IMG/VR virus record: IMGVR_UViG_3300015195_000010
Location: 1-43,993 of that record
DNA from: a virus
Direction: 5' to 3' (one strand)
DNA: 43,993 nt
Both the position numbers and the translations under genes were made by a program. A model generated the notes under the pieces. The model did not search any database. It saw only the letters and a program-made list of their open reading frames with translations, and was not told where the DNA came from. Numbering within the stretch: position 1 is the first letter of the stretch; every line of letters starts with the position of its first letter. Below are positions 12,628 to 19,850 of the stretch, one piece after another.

Positions 12628-12890
12628 CTGGCCCAAGCGCTGGCAACGCGCCTTGGATCAAAGACCCGCAGCCGTCCGGTAAGGGCCTCTTCGCGGCGCC
12701 ATCGAGCAAGGGCATCCCGCTGCGCAATCGCAACCGCCGCAGAGCCCGCGCCAAGCTCGATGCGTTCGCTGAACTTCTCGCCGAAGGGCACGAGCCTGGA
12801 GCCGCCGCCGTGATGCTTGGCCATTTGCCGGACTATGGGCGCGTCCTGCTGCAGCGGATCGTCAAGAAGCTTGGGGAGCAGGCGCGGTGA
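12624..12890 (+). CDS. Small basic protein with HTH-like C terminus
   Basis: GTG 12624 overlaps the previous stop (GTGA); 88 residues. A flexible N terminus is followed by an Arg-rich stretch (LRNRNRRRARAKL) and helices AFAELLAEGHEPGAAAVMLGHLPDYGRVLLQRIVKKLG, resembling a simple helix-turn-helix. The next gene overlaps its stop. Possibly a DNA-binding partner of the replication or methylation genes downstream; function unknown. Confidence 0.6.
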   Translation: MTGPSAGNAPWIKDPQPSGKGLFAAPSSKGIPLRNRNRRRARAKLDAFAELLAEGHEPGAAAVMLGHLPDYGRVLLQRIVKKLGEQAR

Positions 12891-13627
12891 GTGTCCGGCT
12901 GATCCTTGGCGATTGCGTCGAAGCCATGCGGGGGCTTGCCGATCAGTCCGCCGACATGGTCCTGACCGATCCGCCATATGGGCACGGCAACCACGATGGC
13001 GACCTTAACTCGCGCTTGAACGATCACCGGGAGATTGAAAGCCAGCCCATCGCTAACGACAGGCCGGAATCATTCCGCGAAGTTATGGACGCGATGCTTA
13101 CCGAGGCCGCAAGGGTGCTCCGGCAAGACTGCTGCTGCTGCTGCTGCTGCTGCTGCGGCGGCGGCCCGCGCCCGACCTTTGCATGGGTCGCGGATCGCAT
13201 GGACCGCGCGGGCCTGACGTTTTTTCACTCGGTTATTTGGGACAAGCGCAATCCCGGCCTTGGCTGGCGCTACCGCCGACAGCACGAGATGATCATGGTC
13301 GCCCATCGCCAAGGCGGCAAGCTGGCGTGGGCTGACGACAAGGTGACGGCGCGCAACATATATTCCGAGATGCCACCCCGCGACCGCGTTCATCCGAACG
13401 AGAAGCCAATCAACATGATGCGGCACTTTATCCGGCTTCACACCAAACCAGGCGACCTCGTGATTGATCCGTTCATGGGCAGTGGAACCACGGGCGTGGC
13501 AGCAATTCAACTAGGCCGACGCTTCATTGGCATGGAGCTTGACGAGACCCATTTCGCCACCGCCTCGGAACGTATCGCTGAAGCTGTTGCAAGCCATCAG
13601 GGCAACCTTTTCGGAGAGGCCGCCTAG
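12887..13627 (+). CDS. DNA methyltransferase, beta-type motif order, with poly-Cys tract
   Basis: A 246-residue N6-adenine/N4-cytosine methyltransferase. Motif IV DPPY is at 28-31 (VLTDPPYGHG) and the AdoMet-binding motif I DPFMGSGTTG at 193-202, so the order is beta class. HPNEKP (168-173) is also typical. Residues 82-90 are nine Cys in a row, followed by three Gly, encoded by nine TGC and three GGC codons (13130-13165). Similar Cys-rich loops are known to me from some phage methylases. The target sequence is unknown. It has no paired restriction gene, so protection of phage DNA or gene regulation is likely. Confidence 0.9.
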   Translation: MSVRLILGDCVEAMRGLADQSADMVLTDPPYGHGNHDGDLNSRLNDHREIESQPIANDRPESFREVMDAMLTEAARVLRQDCCCCCCCCCGGGPRPTFAWVADRMDRAGLTFFHSVIWDKRNPGLGWRYRRQHEMIMVAHRQGGKLAWADDKVTARNIYSEMPPRDRVHPNEKPINMMRHFIRLHTKPGDLVIDPFMGSGTTGVAAIQLGRRFIGMELDETHFATASERIAEAVASHQGNLFGEAA

Positions 13628-13825
13628 ATGCGCCCGCCACGCCGCCAATTCGGAGCGAAGCAGCCGAGCAAGGCGAGCAGCCGCGCGTCCGCGATCATGT
13701 TCCTGCTTAACGCGCGGTCGATCGAGGGTGTGACTGCTGAGGGATTGGCGCGGCAGTATAGGCTCAAGCTCGGTGAGGCTGAGGCGCTACTCGTTAGTGC
13801 GAGGGAGCGGCGGGCCAATGGCTAG
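13628..13825 (+). CDS. Small HTH-like protein
   Basis: ATG 13628 directly follows the methyltransferase stop; 65 residues, basic N terminus (RPPRRQFGAKQPSKASSRA) and a helical C-terminal part (AIMFLLNARSIEGVTAEGLARQYRLKLGEAEALLVSARERR) with helix-turn-helix flavour. The stop lies eight bases inside the next gene. Function unknown. Confidence 0.55.
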   Translation: MRPPRRQFGAKQPSKASSRASAIMFLLNARSIEGVTAEGLARQYRLKLGEAEALLVSARERRANG

Positions 13826-14513
13826 TAAAGTGTGCCACCGATGCCGTCTGGCTAAGCCCTTTGACGCGTTCAGCCCCCGGCGCGATCGCGAGGGCCCCCT
13901 GCAAAGGTGGTGCAGCGATTGCTTCAATACATACAAACGCGAGCGTCTGGCCCGGCGATTTAGATTGAACCTGCCGGAAGAGCTCGAAAGCCTTCAATGG
14001 CGTCCGTGCCCTGGCTCTCGTGATTATGAAGTGTCGGAGCGGGGAGAGCTGCGCCGCGTCAGAAAGGCGGGCTCTAGTCGAGTTGGCACTATTCTATATG
14101 GCAACATCACCCCACGCGGATACCGGGCCGTGGCGGTCACGTCGTCACATCGCCAATCGCGTAAAATCCTTGTCCATCGCTTGGTCTGCGAAGCTTTCCA
14201 CGGTCCGGCGCCTACCCATAAGCATGAGGTCGCGCACCTCGACGGCGACAAACTGAACAACCGCGCCGAGAATCTGCGCTGGGTTTTTCACCGCGAGAAT
14301 GAGTATCACAAAAGGCAGCACGGCACCGACAATCGTGGCGAGCGCCATCCGTTCGCGAAACTAACTTGGGAGGCGGTAGGCCAAATCCGTGCCGAATGCG
14401 CCGGACTGAGAATAGCGCCCATTTCCAAGCTCGCCGAGCGCTATGGCGTTTCGATCCACTGCATTAGCGCAGTAGTGCGCGGCGCCACTTGGCGGTCCGG
14501 AGGTCCAGCATGA
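13818..14513 (+). CDS. NUMOD4-HNH homing endonuclease
   Basis: From ATG 13818 the product has 231 residues. An N-terminal zinc site (CHRCRLAKPFDAF...WCSDCFNTYKRER) is followed by a NUMOD4 element (WRPCPGSRDYEVSERGELRRV), the HNH_3 core (ILVHRLVCEAFHGPAPTHKHEVAHLDGDKLNNRAENLRWVFHRENEYHK) and a C-terminal helix-turn-helix (IAPISKLAERYGVSIHCISAVVRGATW). This is the standard layout of free-standing HNH homing nucleases. It sits inside the early operon, probably as a mobile passenger. Confidence 0.9.
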   Translation: MASKVCHRCRLAKPFDAFSPRRDREGPLQRWCSDCFNTYKRERLARRFRLNLPEELESLQWRPCPGSRDYEVSERGELRRVRKAGSSRVGTILYGNITPRGYRAVAVTSSHRQSRKILVHRLVCEAFHGPAPTHKHEVAHLDGDKLNNRAENLRWVFHRENEYHKRQHGTDNRGERHPFAKLTWEAVGQIRAECAGLRIAPISKLAERYGVSIHCISAVVRGATWRSGGPA

Positions 14514-14869
14514 AGGGCTCCTCTGAGATCGAGATTGTCACGCTTTTCCGATCGAGATGCAGGATTTTAGCTCCGGCGGTTTCGATAGTTTCCATCCCCA
14601 ACGCGGCCAAGCGGTCACAGTGGGCGGCGATGCAGGCGAAGCGCGAAGGGCTAGCCACCGGCTTTCCAGACGTTATGGCGCTTGCTCGGGGCAAGGTCGC
14701 GTTCCTCGAGTTCAAGTCCGCCGCGGGCCGTCTAAGCAGGCAGCAGGAGGAGTGGCTCGATCGGCTGCACGGCATGGGCTTCCCCTGTGGGGTGTTCCGC
14801 GATGCTGACAAGGCCGTCGAGTTCCTGCGCGGGAACGGCTTCCCATTCATCGGCAGGATCGCGGCGTGA
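14510..14869 (+). CDS. VRR-NUC domain nuclease
   Basis: ATG 14510 overlaps the HNH stop (ATGA); 119 residues. Residues ~47-90 hold the VRR-NUC/PD-(D/E)XK pattern GFPDVMALARGKVAFLEFKSAAGRLSRQQEEWLDRLHGMGFPCGVFRD, with Asp in FPDV, Glu-x-Lys in EFK and the conserved Gln. Stand-alone VRR-NUC proteins are proposed phage Holliday-junction resolvases. It would fit DNA branching or packaging needs near the helicase gene. Confidence 0.85.
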   Translation: MKGSSEIEIVTLFRSRCRILAPAVSIVSIPNAAKRSQWAAMQAKREGLATGFPDVMALARGKVAFLEFKSAAGRLSRQQEEWLDRLHGMGFPCGVFRDADKAVEFLRGNGFPFIGRIAA

Positions 14870-15075
14870 AGTTTCGATCAGACCCAATCGACGTCGGCGC
14901 TTTCACGGTGACGTTCACGTTCGACGGAAAATCCATGGGCTGCGAATGGGAGCCCGATGTCCCTTCTGGTAAATCGTTGGAGCAGGTGCTGTCAGCATAC
15001 ACCGCGGCCCGCAATAAATTCCTCACCGAGGTGGCTAAAAAGACCAACACCAGCATCGGGGTGGTTGAGCTATGA
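14866..15075 (+). CDS. Small beta-rich unknown protein
   Basis: GTG 14866 overlaps the previous stop (GTGA); 69 residues. The N-terminal half (PIDVGAFTVTFTFDGKSMGCEWEPDVP) looks like beta strands, followed by a helix (LEQVLSAYTAARNKFLTEVAKKT). No family recognised. The next gene overlaps it by four bases. Confidence 0.55.
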   Translation: MKFRSDPIDVGAFTVTFTFDGKSMGCEWEPDVPSGKSLEQVLSAYTAARNKFLTEVAKKTNTSIGVVEL

Positions 15076-15419
15076 ACGAGCCGATCCCCATCCGCCCGAG
15101 CCGTGATCGCTACATCCCGATCGTCCGGCAGCACGTCCCGACATGCCAGGGCAAGGAGATGGAACTGCGCTGCTCGCTGCTGATGGTGCGCGACCAATCG
15201 GCGTCGGCGCTCCGGCGGTGCAGTGAGGAAGCATATGGCATTCTCGCCGAAGTTCATCGGCTCGCGTCGGAAAATGCTTTTACGCACATGCCGCTTGCGG
15301 AACTGGCCGAGCTTCGCCGCCAACTCGTCCAACTAACCGCCTGCGCGAGCGGGCTCGAGATGTTCGCTTATCGGCGAGCATTCCCCAACGCTGCCGGGGG
15401 GACGAATGCAGGTGGCTGA
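15072..15419 (+). CDS. Small helical unknown protein
   Basis: A 115-residue protein with a Pro-rich N terminus (MNEPIPIRPSRDRYIPIV) and two likely helices (ASALRRCSEEAYGILAEVHRLASEN and LAELAELRRQLVQLTACASGLEMFAYRRAF). It overlaps the start of the helicase gene by 14 bases, which suggests coupled translation and perhaps a replication accessory role. Function unknown. Confidence 0.55.
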   Translation: MNEPIPIRPSRDRYIPIVRQHVPTCQGKEMELRCSLLMVRDQSASALRRCSEEAYGILAEVHRLASENAFTHMPLAELAELRRQLVQLTACASGLEMFAYRRAFPNAAGGTNAGG

Positions 15420-16794
15420 AGACGATTTCCCGTTTGCCGATGCCCCATGGCCTGGGCCGCTTGAAGACGCGCCCGACAACGTGCACGCTCTCCCCGGCGC
15501 CAAAGCGATCGAGGTCAGCGAGGATGCGATCGCGCTCGCCTTCACCCGCGAGTTCGGCGGGACCATGCGCTTCGACCACCACGCCGGCCGCTGGTATCAG
15601 TGGAGTTCAACCCACTGGCGCCGTCTCGATGTTCCCGCTGCGCTCCACTATGCCCGCGAGATCGGACGCAGACTTGGGTCCGGCAAGAAGGTCATCTGCA
15701 AGGCGTCGGTGGCCCGCGGCGCGGAAACATTCGCCCAGGCCGACCCCGAGCATGCCGTCACCAGCGAGATATGGGACGCGGACCCTTGGTTGCTCGGGAC
15801 GCCGAAAGGCACGCTAAACCTGAAAACCGGGAAGATGCACCAGCCGCGCCCAAGCGACTTCATCACCAAGATCAGCGGCTGCAACCCAAGCAGCAGGGAT
15901 CCCGAGTTGTGGATGAGGTTCCTGAACGATTCGACCCGCGGCGATGTTGGGATGATGACCTACCTGCAGCGCGTCGCCGGCTACTGCCTGACCGGTCTCA
16001 CTACCGAGCACGCTCTGTTCTTCATCTACGGACCAGGCGGCAACGGTAAGAGTGTGTTCCTCAATACCCTCGTCCACATCCTCGGCGATTACGCGACCAA
16101 CGCACCAATGGACACCTTCACCAGCTCCAAGTTTCAGGGCCACCCGACCGATGTGGCAATGCTCAAGGGCGCCCGCATGGTCACCGCCTCGGAAACCGAA
16201 GAAGGCCGGGCCTGGGCGGAAGGGCGCATCAAGGCGCTCACCGGCGGCGACCCGATCACGGCCAGGTTCATGCGCCAGGACTTTTTCACCTACCAGCCGC
16301 AGTTCAAGCTGCTGTTCGCCGGCAACCACCAACCGACCCTACACGGCATCGATGTGGCGATGCGCCGCCGGTTCAACATGCTGCCATTCATCTTTCGGCC
16401 GCCCGAGCCCGACTTCAAACTCGAGGAAAAGTTGCGCGAGGAATCGGAGCGCATCCTCGGCTGGGCGCTCAAAGGCTGTCTCGACTGGCAGCTACACGGA
16501 CTCGGCCGTCCAGCCATCGTGGCCGAAGCAACGGACGAGTATTTCGAAGAGCAGGACGTCTTCGGAATGTGGGTCGAAGAGCGGTGCGAAACTTCGCCGC
16601 AATACTGGGATCTGCCGGCGCTGCTGTTCAAGAGCTGGGCGGCTTACGCACGTGAAAGTGGCGAAGACCCAGGCACGATGGTCAGCTTTTCGACCAAGCT
16701 TAAAAAGCACGGAGGACAGCCGAGGAAGAGCAACGGCATCCGCTCATATCGCGGCATCAGGGTCAGGGCTGGAGCGTCCGAAAATGAACAATAA
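15406..16794 (+). CDS. SF3 (D5/P4-type) replicative helicase
   Basis: A 462-residue protein of the phage/plasmid primase P4-type C-terminal family. A D5_N-like region (about 50-195) precedes the SF3 ATPase: Walker A GPGGNGKS at 209-216, Walker B-like ARMVTASETEE around 256-266 and motif C Asn308 in FAGNHQP, then arginine-finger-like MRRRF. It is shorter than full P4 alpha-type proteins and has no visible N-terminal primase domain, so host primase is probably used. A repeat-rich non-coding region directly follows, as expected for an origin that the helicase might serve. Confidence 0.9.
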   Translation: MQVAEDDFPFADAPWPGPLEDAPDNVHALPGAKAIEVSEDAIALAFTREFGGTMRFDHHAGRWYQWSSTHWRRLDVPAALHYAREIGRRLGSGKKVICKASVARGAETFAQADPEHAVTSEIWDADPWLLGTPKGTLNLKTGKMHQPRPSDFITKISGCNPSSRDPELWMRFLNDSTRGDVGMMTYLQRVAGYCLTGLTTEHALFFIYGPGGNGKSVFLNTLVHILGDYATNAPMDTFTSSKFQGHPTDVAMLKGARMVTASETEEGRAWAEGRIKALTGGDPITARFMRQDFFTYQPQFKLLFAGNHQPTLHGIDVAMRRRFNMLPFIFRPPEPDFKLEEKLREESERILGWALKGCLDWQLHGLGRPAIVAEATDEYFEEQDVFGMWVEERCETSPQYWDLPALLFKSWAAYARESGEDPGTMVSFSTKLKKHGGQPRKSNGIRSYRGIRVRAGASENEQ

Positions 16795-17026
16795 ACTGCG
16801 CATTCTTGGGGAAAGGGTCGGGCAACCCGTCCCTCAGGGACAGGGTAAAACGTCAACCCGTCCCTTGAAATCTCTTTCAGTTTCAGAACGTTGTGGCGGG
16901 TTAAGCGAATTAGGGTCGGGTTGTAGGACATATAAGCATGATGCGCGCGATAAGCTCATAAAGGAAAACCCGTCCCTAACCCGCCACTCGACCCTGTCCG
17001 CTGAAGCAGCAGCGGGGCGGGGATGA
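16784..17026 (+). CDS. Doubtful 80-codon frame through the repeat region
   Basis: A frame from ATG 16784 (overlapping the helicase end by 11 bases) to TGA 17024-17026 (overlapping the next ATG) is open for 80 codons. The start and stop overlaps look gene-like. However the product has no pattern and the DNA is dominated by short repeats in both orientations, which fits a regulatory region better. Confidence 0.25.
   Translation: MNNKLRILGERVGQPVPQGQGKTSTRPLKSLSVSERCGGLSELGSGCRTYKHDARDKLIKENPSLTRHSTLSAEAAAGRG
16795..17022. repeat. Repeat-rich region: candidate replication origin or operator array
   Basis: AACCCGTCCCT occurs at 16824-16834, 16855-16865 and 16967-16977. Inverted near-copies AGGGTCGGGCA and AGGGTCGGGTT lie at 16814-16824 and 16912-16922. 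GGCGGGTTA (16895-16903) and TAACCCGCC (16977-16985) form a further inverted pair. AT-richer stretches lie between. Iteron-like repeats just after a D5-type helicase gene suggest an origin; binding sites for the winged-helix protein that follows are the main alternative. Confidence 0.55.
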
Positions 17027-17511
17027 TGGCTGTGGTTGTAGCTCGCAACCCCTTCGAGATCATGCGGGACCTCGCAAGCCCGTTGTCGCCGATCGAGCGG
17101 ACGGTGCTCGGCTACATCGAGCGCGCTGCCGCCCAAGGTGTGATTCTCGACGAGAACAGCGTGATTGCCGAAGACCTTGGGGTTCAAAGCACATCCAGTG
17201 TCAGCGATGTCCTGCGCCGCCTGGAGAATAAGGGCATCATCAGCCGCAAGCTCTACCAGCGTGGCCGGCAAGTCTGCATAACCGCGACAGGTGAATGCAC
17301 CGCCGAGCCGTCCAATCTCACTCCGCACTGGCGCTTCAGGGCCGATAGCGTTCCTGCGCCTTCGGTCAGCGAAATAAAGCAGCGAATGCCCAAGACAGCC
17401 ACAACAATGGAAGCCGAGGCCCGCTTGCTCGGGAAATCATTGAACGAGTTCCTATGCGATCTCGTCTATTGCGGATGGCACGATTATCAGGCGCGGAAGG
17501 ACGACGAGTGA
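17023..17511 (+). CDS. Winged-helix regulator candidate
   Basis: A 162-residue protein. Residues ~19-95 form a MarR/LexA-type winged helix: LSPIERTVLGYIERAAAQGVILDENSVIAEDLGVQSTSSVSDVLRRLENKGIISRKLYQRGRQVCITATG. The C-terminal part (~115-160) has a helix pattern (TTMEAEARLLGKSLNEFLCDLVYCGWHDY) that may dimerise. It lies between the repeat region and the first late-promoter-like element. It is therefore a candidate for the switch to late transcription or control of replication; that role is inference. Confidence 0.72.
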   Translation: MMAVVVARNPFEIMRDLASPLSPIERTVLGYIERAAAQGVILDENSVIAEDLGVQSTSSVSDVLRRLENKGIISRKLYQRGRQVCITATGECTAEPSNLTPHWRFRADSVPAPSVSEIKQRMPKTATTMEAEARLLGKSLNEFLCDLVYCGWHDYQARKDDE

Positions 17512-17513
17512 GC

Positions 17514-17542
17514 GCGATTCAAGCATGTCGCGCCTCGTTCTA
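17514..17542 (+). promoter_or_regulatory. Late promoter-like element a
   Basis: GCGATTCAA (17514-17522), 18 bases, TA (17541-17542). It starts three bases after the stop of the winged-helix gene and precedes the packaging genes. One of seven copies with identical spacing. Confidence 0.7.
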
Positions 17543-17557
17543 TGGTAAGGCCAGCCG

Positions 17558-17671
17558 ATGACCCTGACCGAAAGCCTCGTCAGTCTCGCCATAACGCTTG
17601 GCTTCCTGTGGTGGATCGCGTCAGACTCTGCTGAAGATTTGCGGCAATGGATAAGAAAATGGCGAAGGTAG
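17558..17671 (+). CDS. Small membrane protein before terminase
   Basis: A 37-residue frame. One hydrophobic helix (about 6-21, SLVSLAITLGFLWWIA) is followed by a charged tail (EDLRQWIRKWRR). It is the first frame after late promoter-like element a, with AAGG eight bases before its ATG, and overlaps the terminase small-subunit start by 25 bases. Plausible as a real small gene; function unknown. Confidence 0.5.
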   Translation: MTLTESLVSLAITLGFLWWIASDSAEDLRQWIRKWRR

Positions 17672-18087
17672 GTGCGCCCAAAGGATCAGGGCTCAAGCTT
17701 ACGCCAACCGTAGAGGAAATTATCCTACGGCGGCTAGCTGATGGTGAGGCATTGAACGCTATCTGCGACGATCCGAAAATCCCGGTGGCTGAAAGCACGG
17801 TTCGGCAGAGGGCGCTTGAACATGAAGAGTTTGGCGCGAAATACGCGCGCGCTCGGAGTGTCGGGTGGGACTGTCGCGGTGAGCGTACGGTCGAGAATAC
17901 CAAGACCAAGGATGCGGCAAAGAACCCCCAAGCTGCTCGCCTGATCTTCGATGCTGAGCGTTGGTATCTCGGTAAGATGAAGCCGATGACTTACGGCGAG
18001 AAGCTCGACCTAACCTCTGGCGGTGAGAAGCTTGGTCTGTCGATAGAGATCGAGGCGTCGCGGCGCCGGGCGGCGGATGAGTCCTGA
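17647..18087 (+). CDS. Terminase small subunit
   Basis: A 146-residue protein; ATG 17659 is an alternative start. The N-terminal region has a helix-turn-helix for pac/cos DNA recognition (LTPTVEEIILRRLADGEALNAICDDPKIPVAESTVRQRALEHEEFGAKYARARSVG), followed by a helical oligomerisation part (AARLIFDAERWYLGKMKPMTYGEK). This layout is typical of phage TerS-like proteins. The stop overlaps the large-subunit start by 11 bases. It should select phage DNA and load it on the packaging motor. Confidence 0.85.
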   Translation: MDKKMAKVGAPKGSGLKLTPTVEEIILRRLADGEALNAICDDPKIPVAESTVRQRALEHEEFGAKYARARSVGWDCRGERTVENTKTKDAAKNPQAARLIFDAERWYLGKMKPMTYGEKLDLTSGGEKLGLSIEIEASRRRAADES

Positions 18088-19591
18088 CCCCAACATCGAG
18101 CTCGCCCGCGACATCGGCAGCTTCGCCTACGATCCCTTGAAGCACTGCCTCTACGCCTTCCCGTGGGGCGAGCCAGGCGGGCCGCTCACCGAAGCGCCAA
18201 ACGATCGGCTCAGAGCTTGGCAGCGCGGCGTGATGGTGACGATCCGCGATCATCTCGCCAATCCGGCCACTCGCTACCAGCCTTGCCGCATTGCCGTGGC
18301 CTCTGGGCATGGTGTGGGAAAATCGGCCGAAATTGGAATGCTGAGCAAGTGGGCGCTCGATTGTTGGGTCGATGCCCGCGTGGTCATCACCGCCAACACT
18401 GAGGCACAGCTTATCACCAAGACCTCGCCGGAGGTCGCCAAGTGGCACAAGCTCGCGATCACCCGCGACTGGTTCAATCACGCGACGATGAAGATTTCGG
18501 CCAAGGAGCCAGGCCACACGGATAGTTGGAGGCTCGATTTCGTCACTTGGTCGGCCAACAATACCGAGGCGTTCGCTGGGCTGCACAACGTCGGCAAGAT
18601 CATCCTCATCATGATGGACGAGGGATCGAACATCGACGATCGCGTGTGGGAGGTTACAGAAGGTGCCCTGACCGACGAGGCCACGGTCATCATCTGGATC
18701 GTGTTCGGAAACCCGACCAGGAACTCGGGCCGCTTTCGTGAATGCTTCGGGCGGCAGAGGAACCTCTGGTATCGCCAGCAGATCGACAGCCGGGAAGTCG
18801 AGGGGACCAACAAGGCTTACCTCGACGAGCTGGTAGAAACCTACGGCGAGGAAAGCGACTTGGTGAAGGTCCGCGTGAGGGGCCTGTTCCCGTCCGCTTC
18901 ATCGATGCAGCTCATTCCCACGGGCGTCGTCACCGCGGCGAGACTGCGCGAGGTCGATCCGCTTTCGACCGATCCGCTGATCTTCGGGCTGGACTGCGCG
19001 AGGTTCGGTGACGACCAATCGGTTCTCGCCATCCGGGTCGGCCGGGATGCCAAGTCGAGACCGTGGAAGCGCTGGTCGGGCGTTGACGCGATGACGCTGG
19101 CCGGCGATGTGGCGCAACAGGCCGAGGTTCACCGCCCCGACGCGATTTTTGTCGACGCCGGGAACATCGGGGCTGCGGTGATCGATCGCTTGCGCCAGCT
19201 CGAGGTCAAGAACGTGTTCGAAGTGTGGTTTGGCGGAACCGGGAGGGAGGTTCTGCTGCCAGGCAATTTGAGGTTCCGCACGGCCAATAAGCGAACCGAG
19301 ATGTGGGTGAGGATGCGCTACTGGCTGGACGGAGGATCGATTCCTGTCGATGATTTGCTGGATGCGGATCTGACTGGCCCTGAGTATGGCTATGCCCGCG
19401 ATGAAACGACCCTGATCCTTGAGAAGAAGGAACACTCCAAGGCGCGCGGGTTAGCCTCGCCTGATGCCGCCGATGCATTGGCCTGCACCTTCGCCGAGCC
19501 GGTGATGCCGCGCCAGTTGCCAGACTATCTCGACCCGCAACGCTACCGAAAGGGCGATGACGATCTTTACGCCGAGTTGAGGGAACACTAG
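18077..19591 (+). CDS. Terminase large subunit
   Basis: A 504-residue packaging motor. The ATPase has Walker A GHGVGKS at 77-83 and Walker B ILIMMDEGS with Asp181-Glu182. The RNase H-like nuclease domain has Asp306 (FGLDCARFGDDQS), Asp360 (AIFVDAGNIGAAV) and a final acidic cluster in SPDAADALACTF. Length and motif order are standard. It translocates DNA into the prohead and cuts it. Its TAG stop is immediately followed by late promoter-like element b. Confidence 0.95.
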   Translation: MSPDPNIELARDIGSFAYDPLKHCLYAFPWGEPGGPLTEAPNDRLRAWQRGVMVTIRDHLANPATRYQPCRIAVASGHGVGKSAEIGMLSKWALDCWVDARVVITANTEAQLITKTSPEVAKWHKLAITRDWFNHATMKISAKEPGHTDSWRLDFVTWSANNTEAFAGLHNVGKIILIMMDEGSNIDDRVWEVTEGALTDEATVIIWIVFGNPTRNSGRFRECFGRQRNLWYRQQIDSREVEGTNKAYLDELVETYGEESDLVKVRVRGLFPSASSMQLIPTGVVTAARLREVDPLSTDPLIFGLDCARFGDDQSVLAIRVGRDAKSRPWKRWSGVDAMTLAGDVAQQAEVHRPDAIFVDAGNIGAAVIDRLRQLEVKNVFEVWFGGTGREVLLPGNLRFRTANKRTEMWVRMRYWLDGGSIPVDDLLDADLTGPEYGYARDETTLILEKKEHSKARGLASPDAADALACTFAEPVMPRQLPDYLDPQRYRKGDDDLYAELREH

Positions 19592-19592
19592 C

Positions 19593-19621
19593 GCGATTCA
19601 ACCCTTAGACCGCAGCGCATA
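19593..19621 (+). promoter_or_regulatory. Late promoter-like element b
   Basis: GCGATTCAA (19593-19601), 18 bases, TA (19620-19621). It follows the terL stop directly and precedes the portal operon. AGGAG (19632-19636) lies 10 bases before the next ATG, so the predicted transcript would keep its ribosome site. Confidence 0.72.
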
Positions 19622-19646
19622 GCGAGGGGCCAGGAGACTGGTCCCA

Positions 19647-19850
19647 ATGTGCATGCCGTCCTTCCACGCCCCCGCACCCACCAAAGCGCCACAGATCCCC
19701 GAACGCCAGGCGCTCAAGCTTCCCGACAACGGCTCGACGGCATTGCGGGCGGACGACATCGCGCGCCGCCGCCGGGCCATGATGGCGACGGCCTACACGG
19801 GCGCTTTGGGGTTGGGTGCACCCAATGTCTCGACCGCGCTGGGCGGGTAA
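19647..19850 (+). CDS. Small portal-proximal protein
   Basis: A 67-residue protein: Pro-rich N terminus (PSFHAPAPTKAPQIPERQALKLP) and a basic segment RADDIARRRRAMMATAYTGALGLGAPNVSTALGG. Small proteins with a basic RRRR patch and a LGAPNxxxxxLGG-type ending are regular neighbours upstream of podovirus portal genes. It abuts the portal start. A role in head assembly is likely but not known. Confidence 0.68.
   Translation: MCMPSFHAPAPTKAPQIPERQALKLPDNGSTALRADDIARRRRAMMATAYTGALGLGAPNVSTALGG

Noticed and set aside
13130-13165. Phase-variable on/off switch by the TGC repeat
   Set aside because: Changes of three bases keep the frame, so classic on/off switching is not expected.
16052-16783. Alternative-frame open stretch under the helicase
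   Set aside because: It is Ser/Arg-rich shadow coding of the helicase gene, which has clear SF3 motifs in its own frame.
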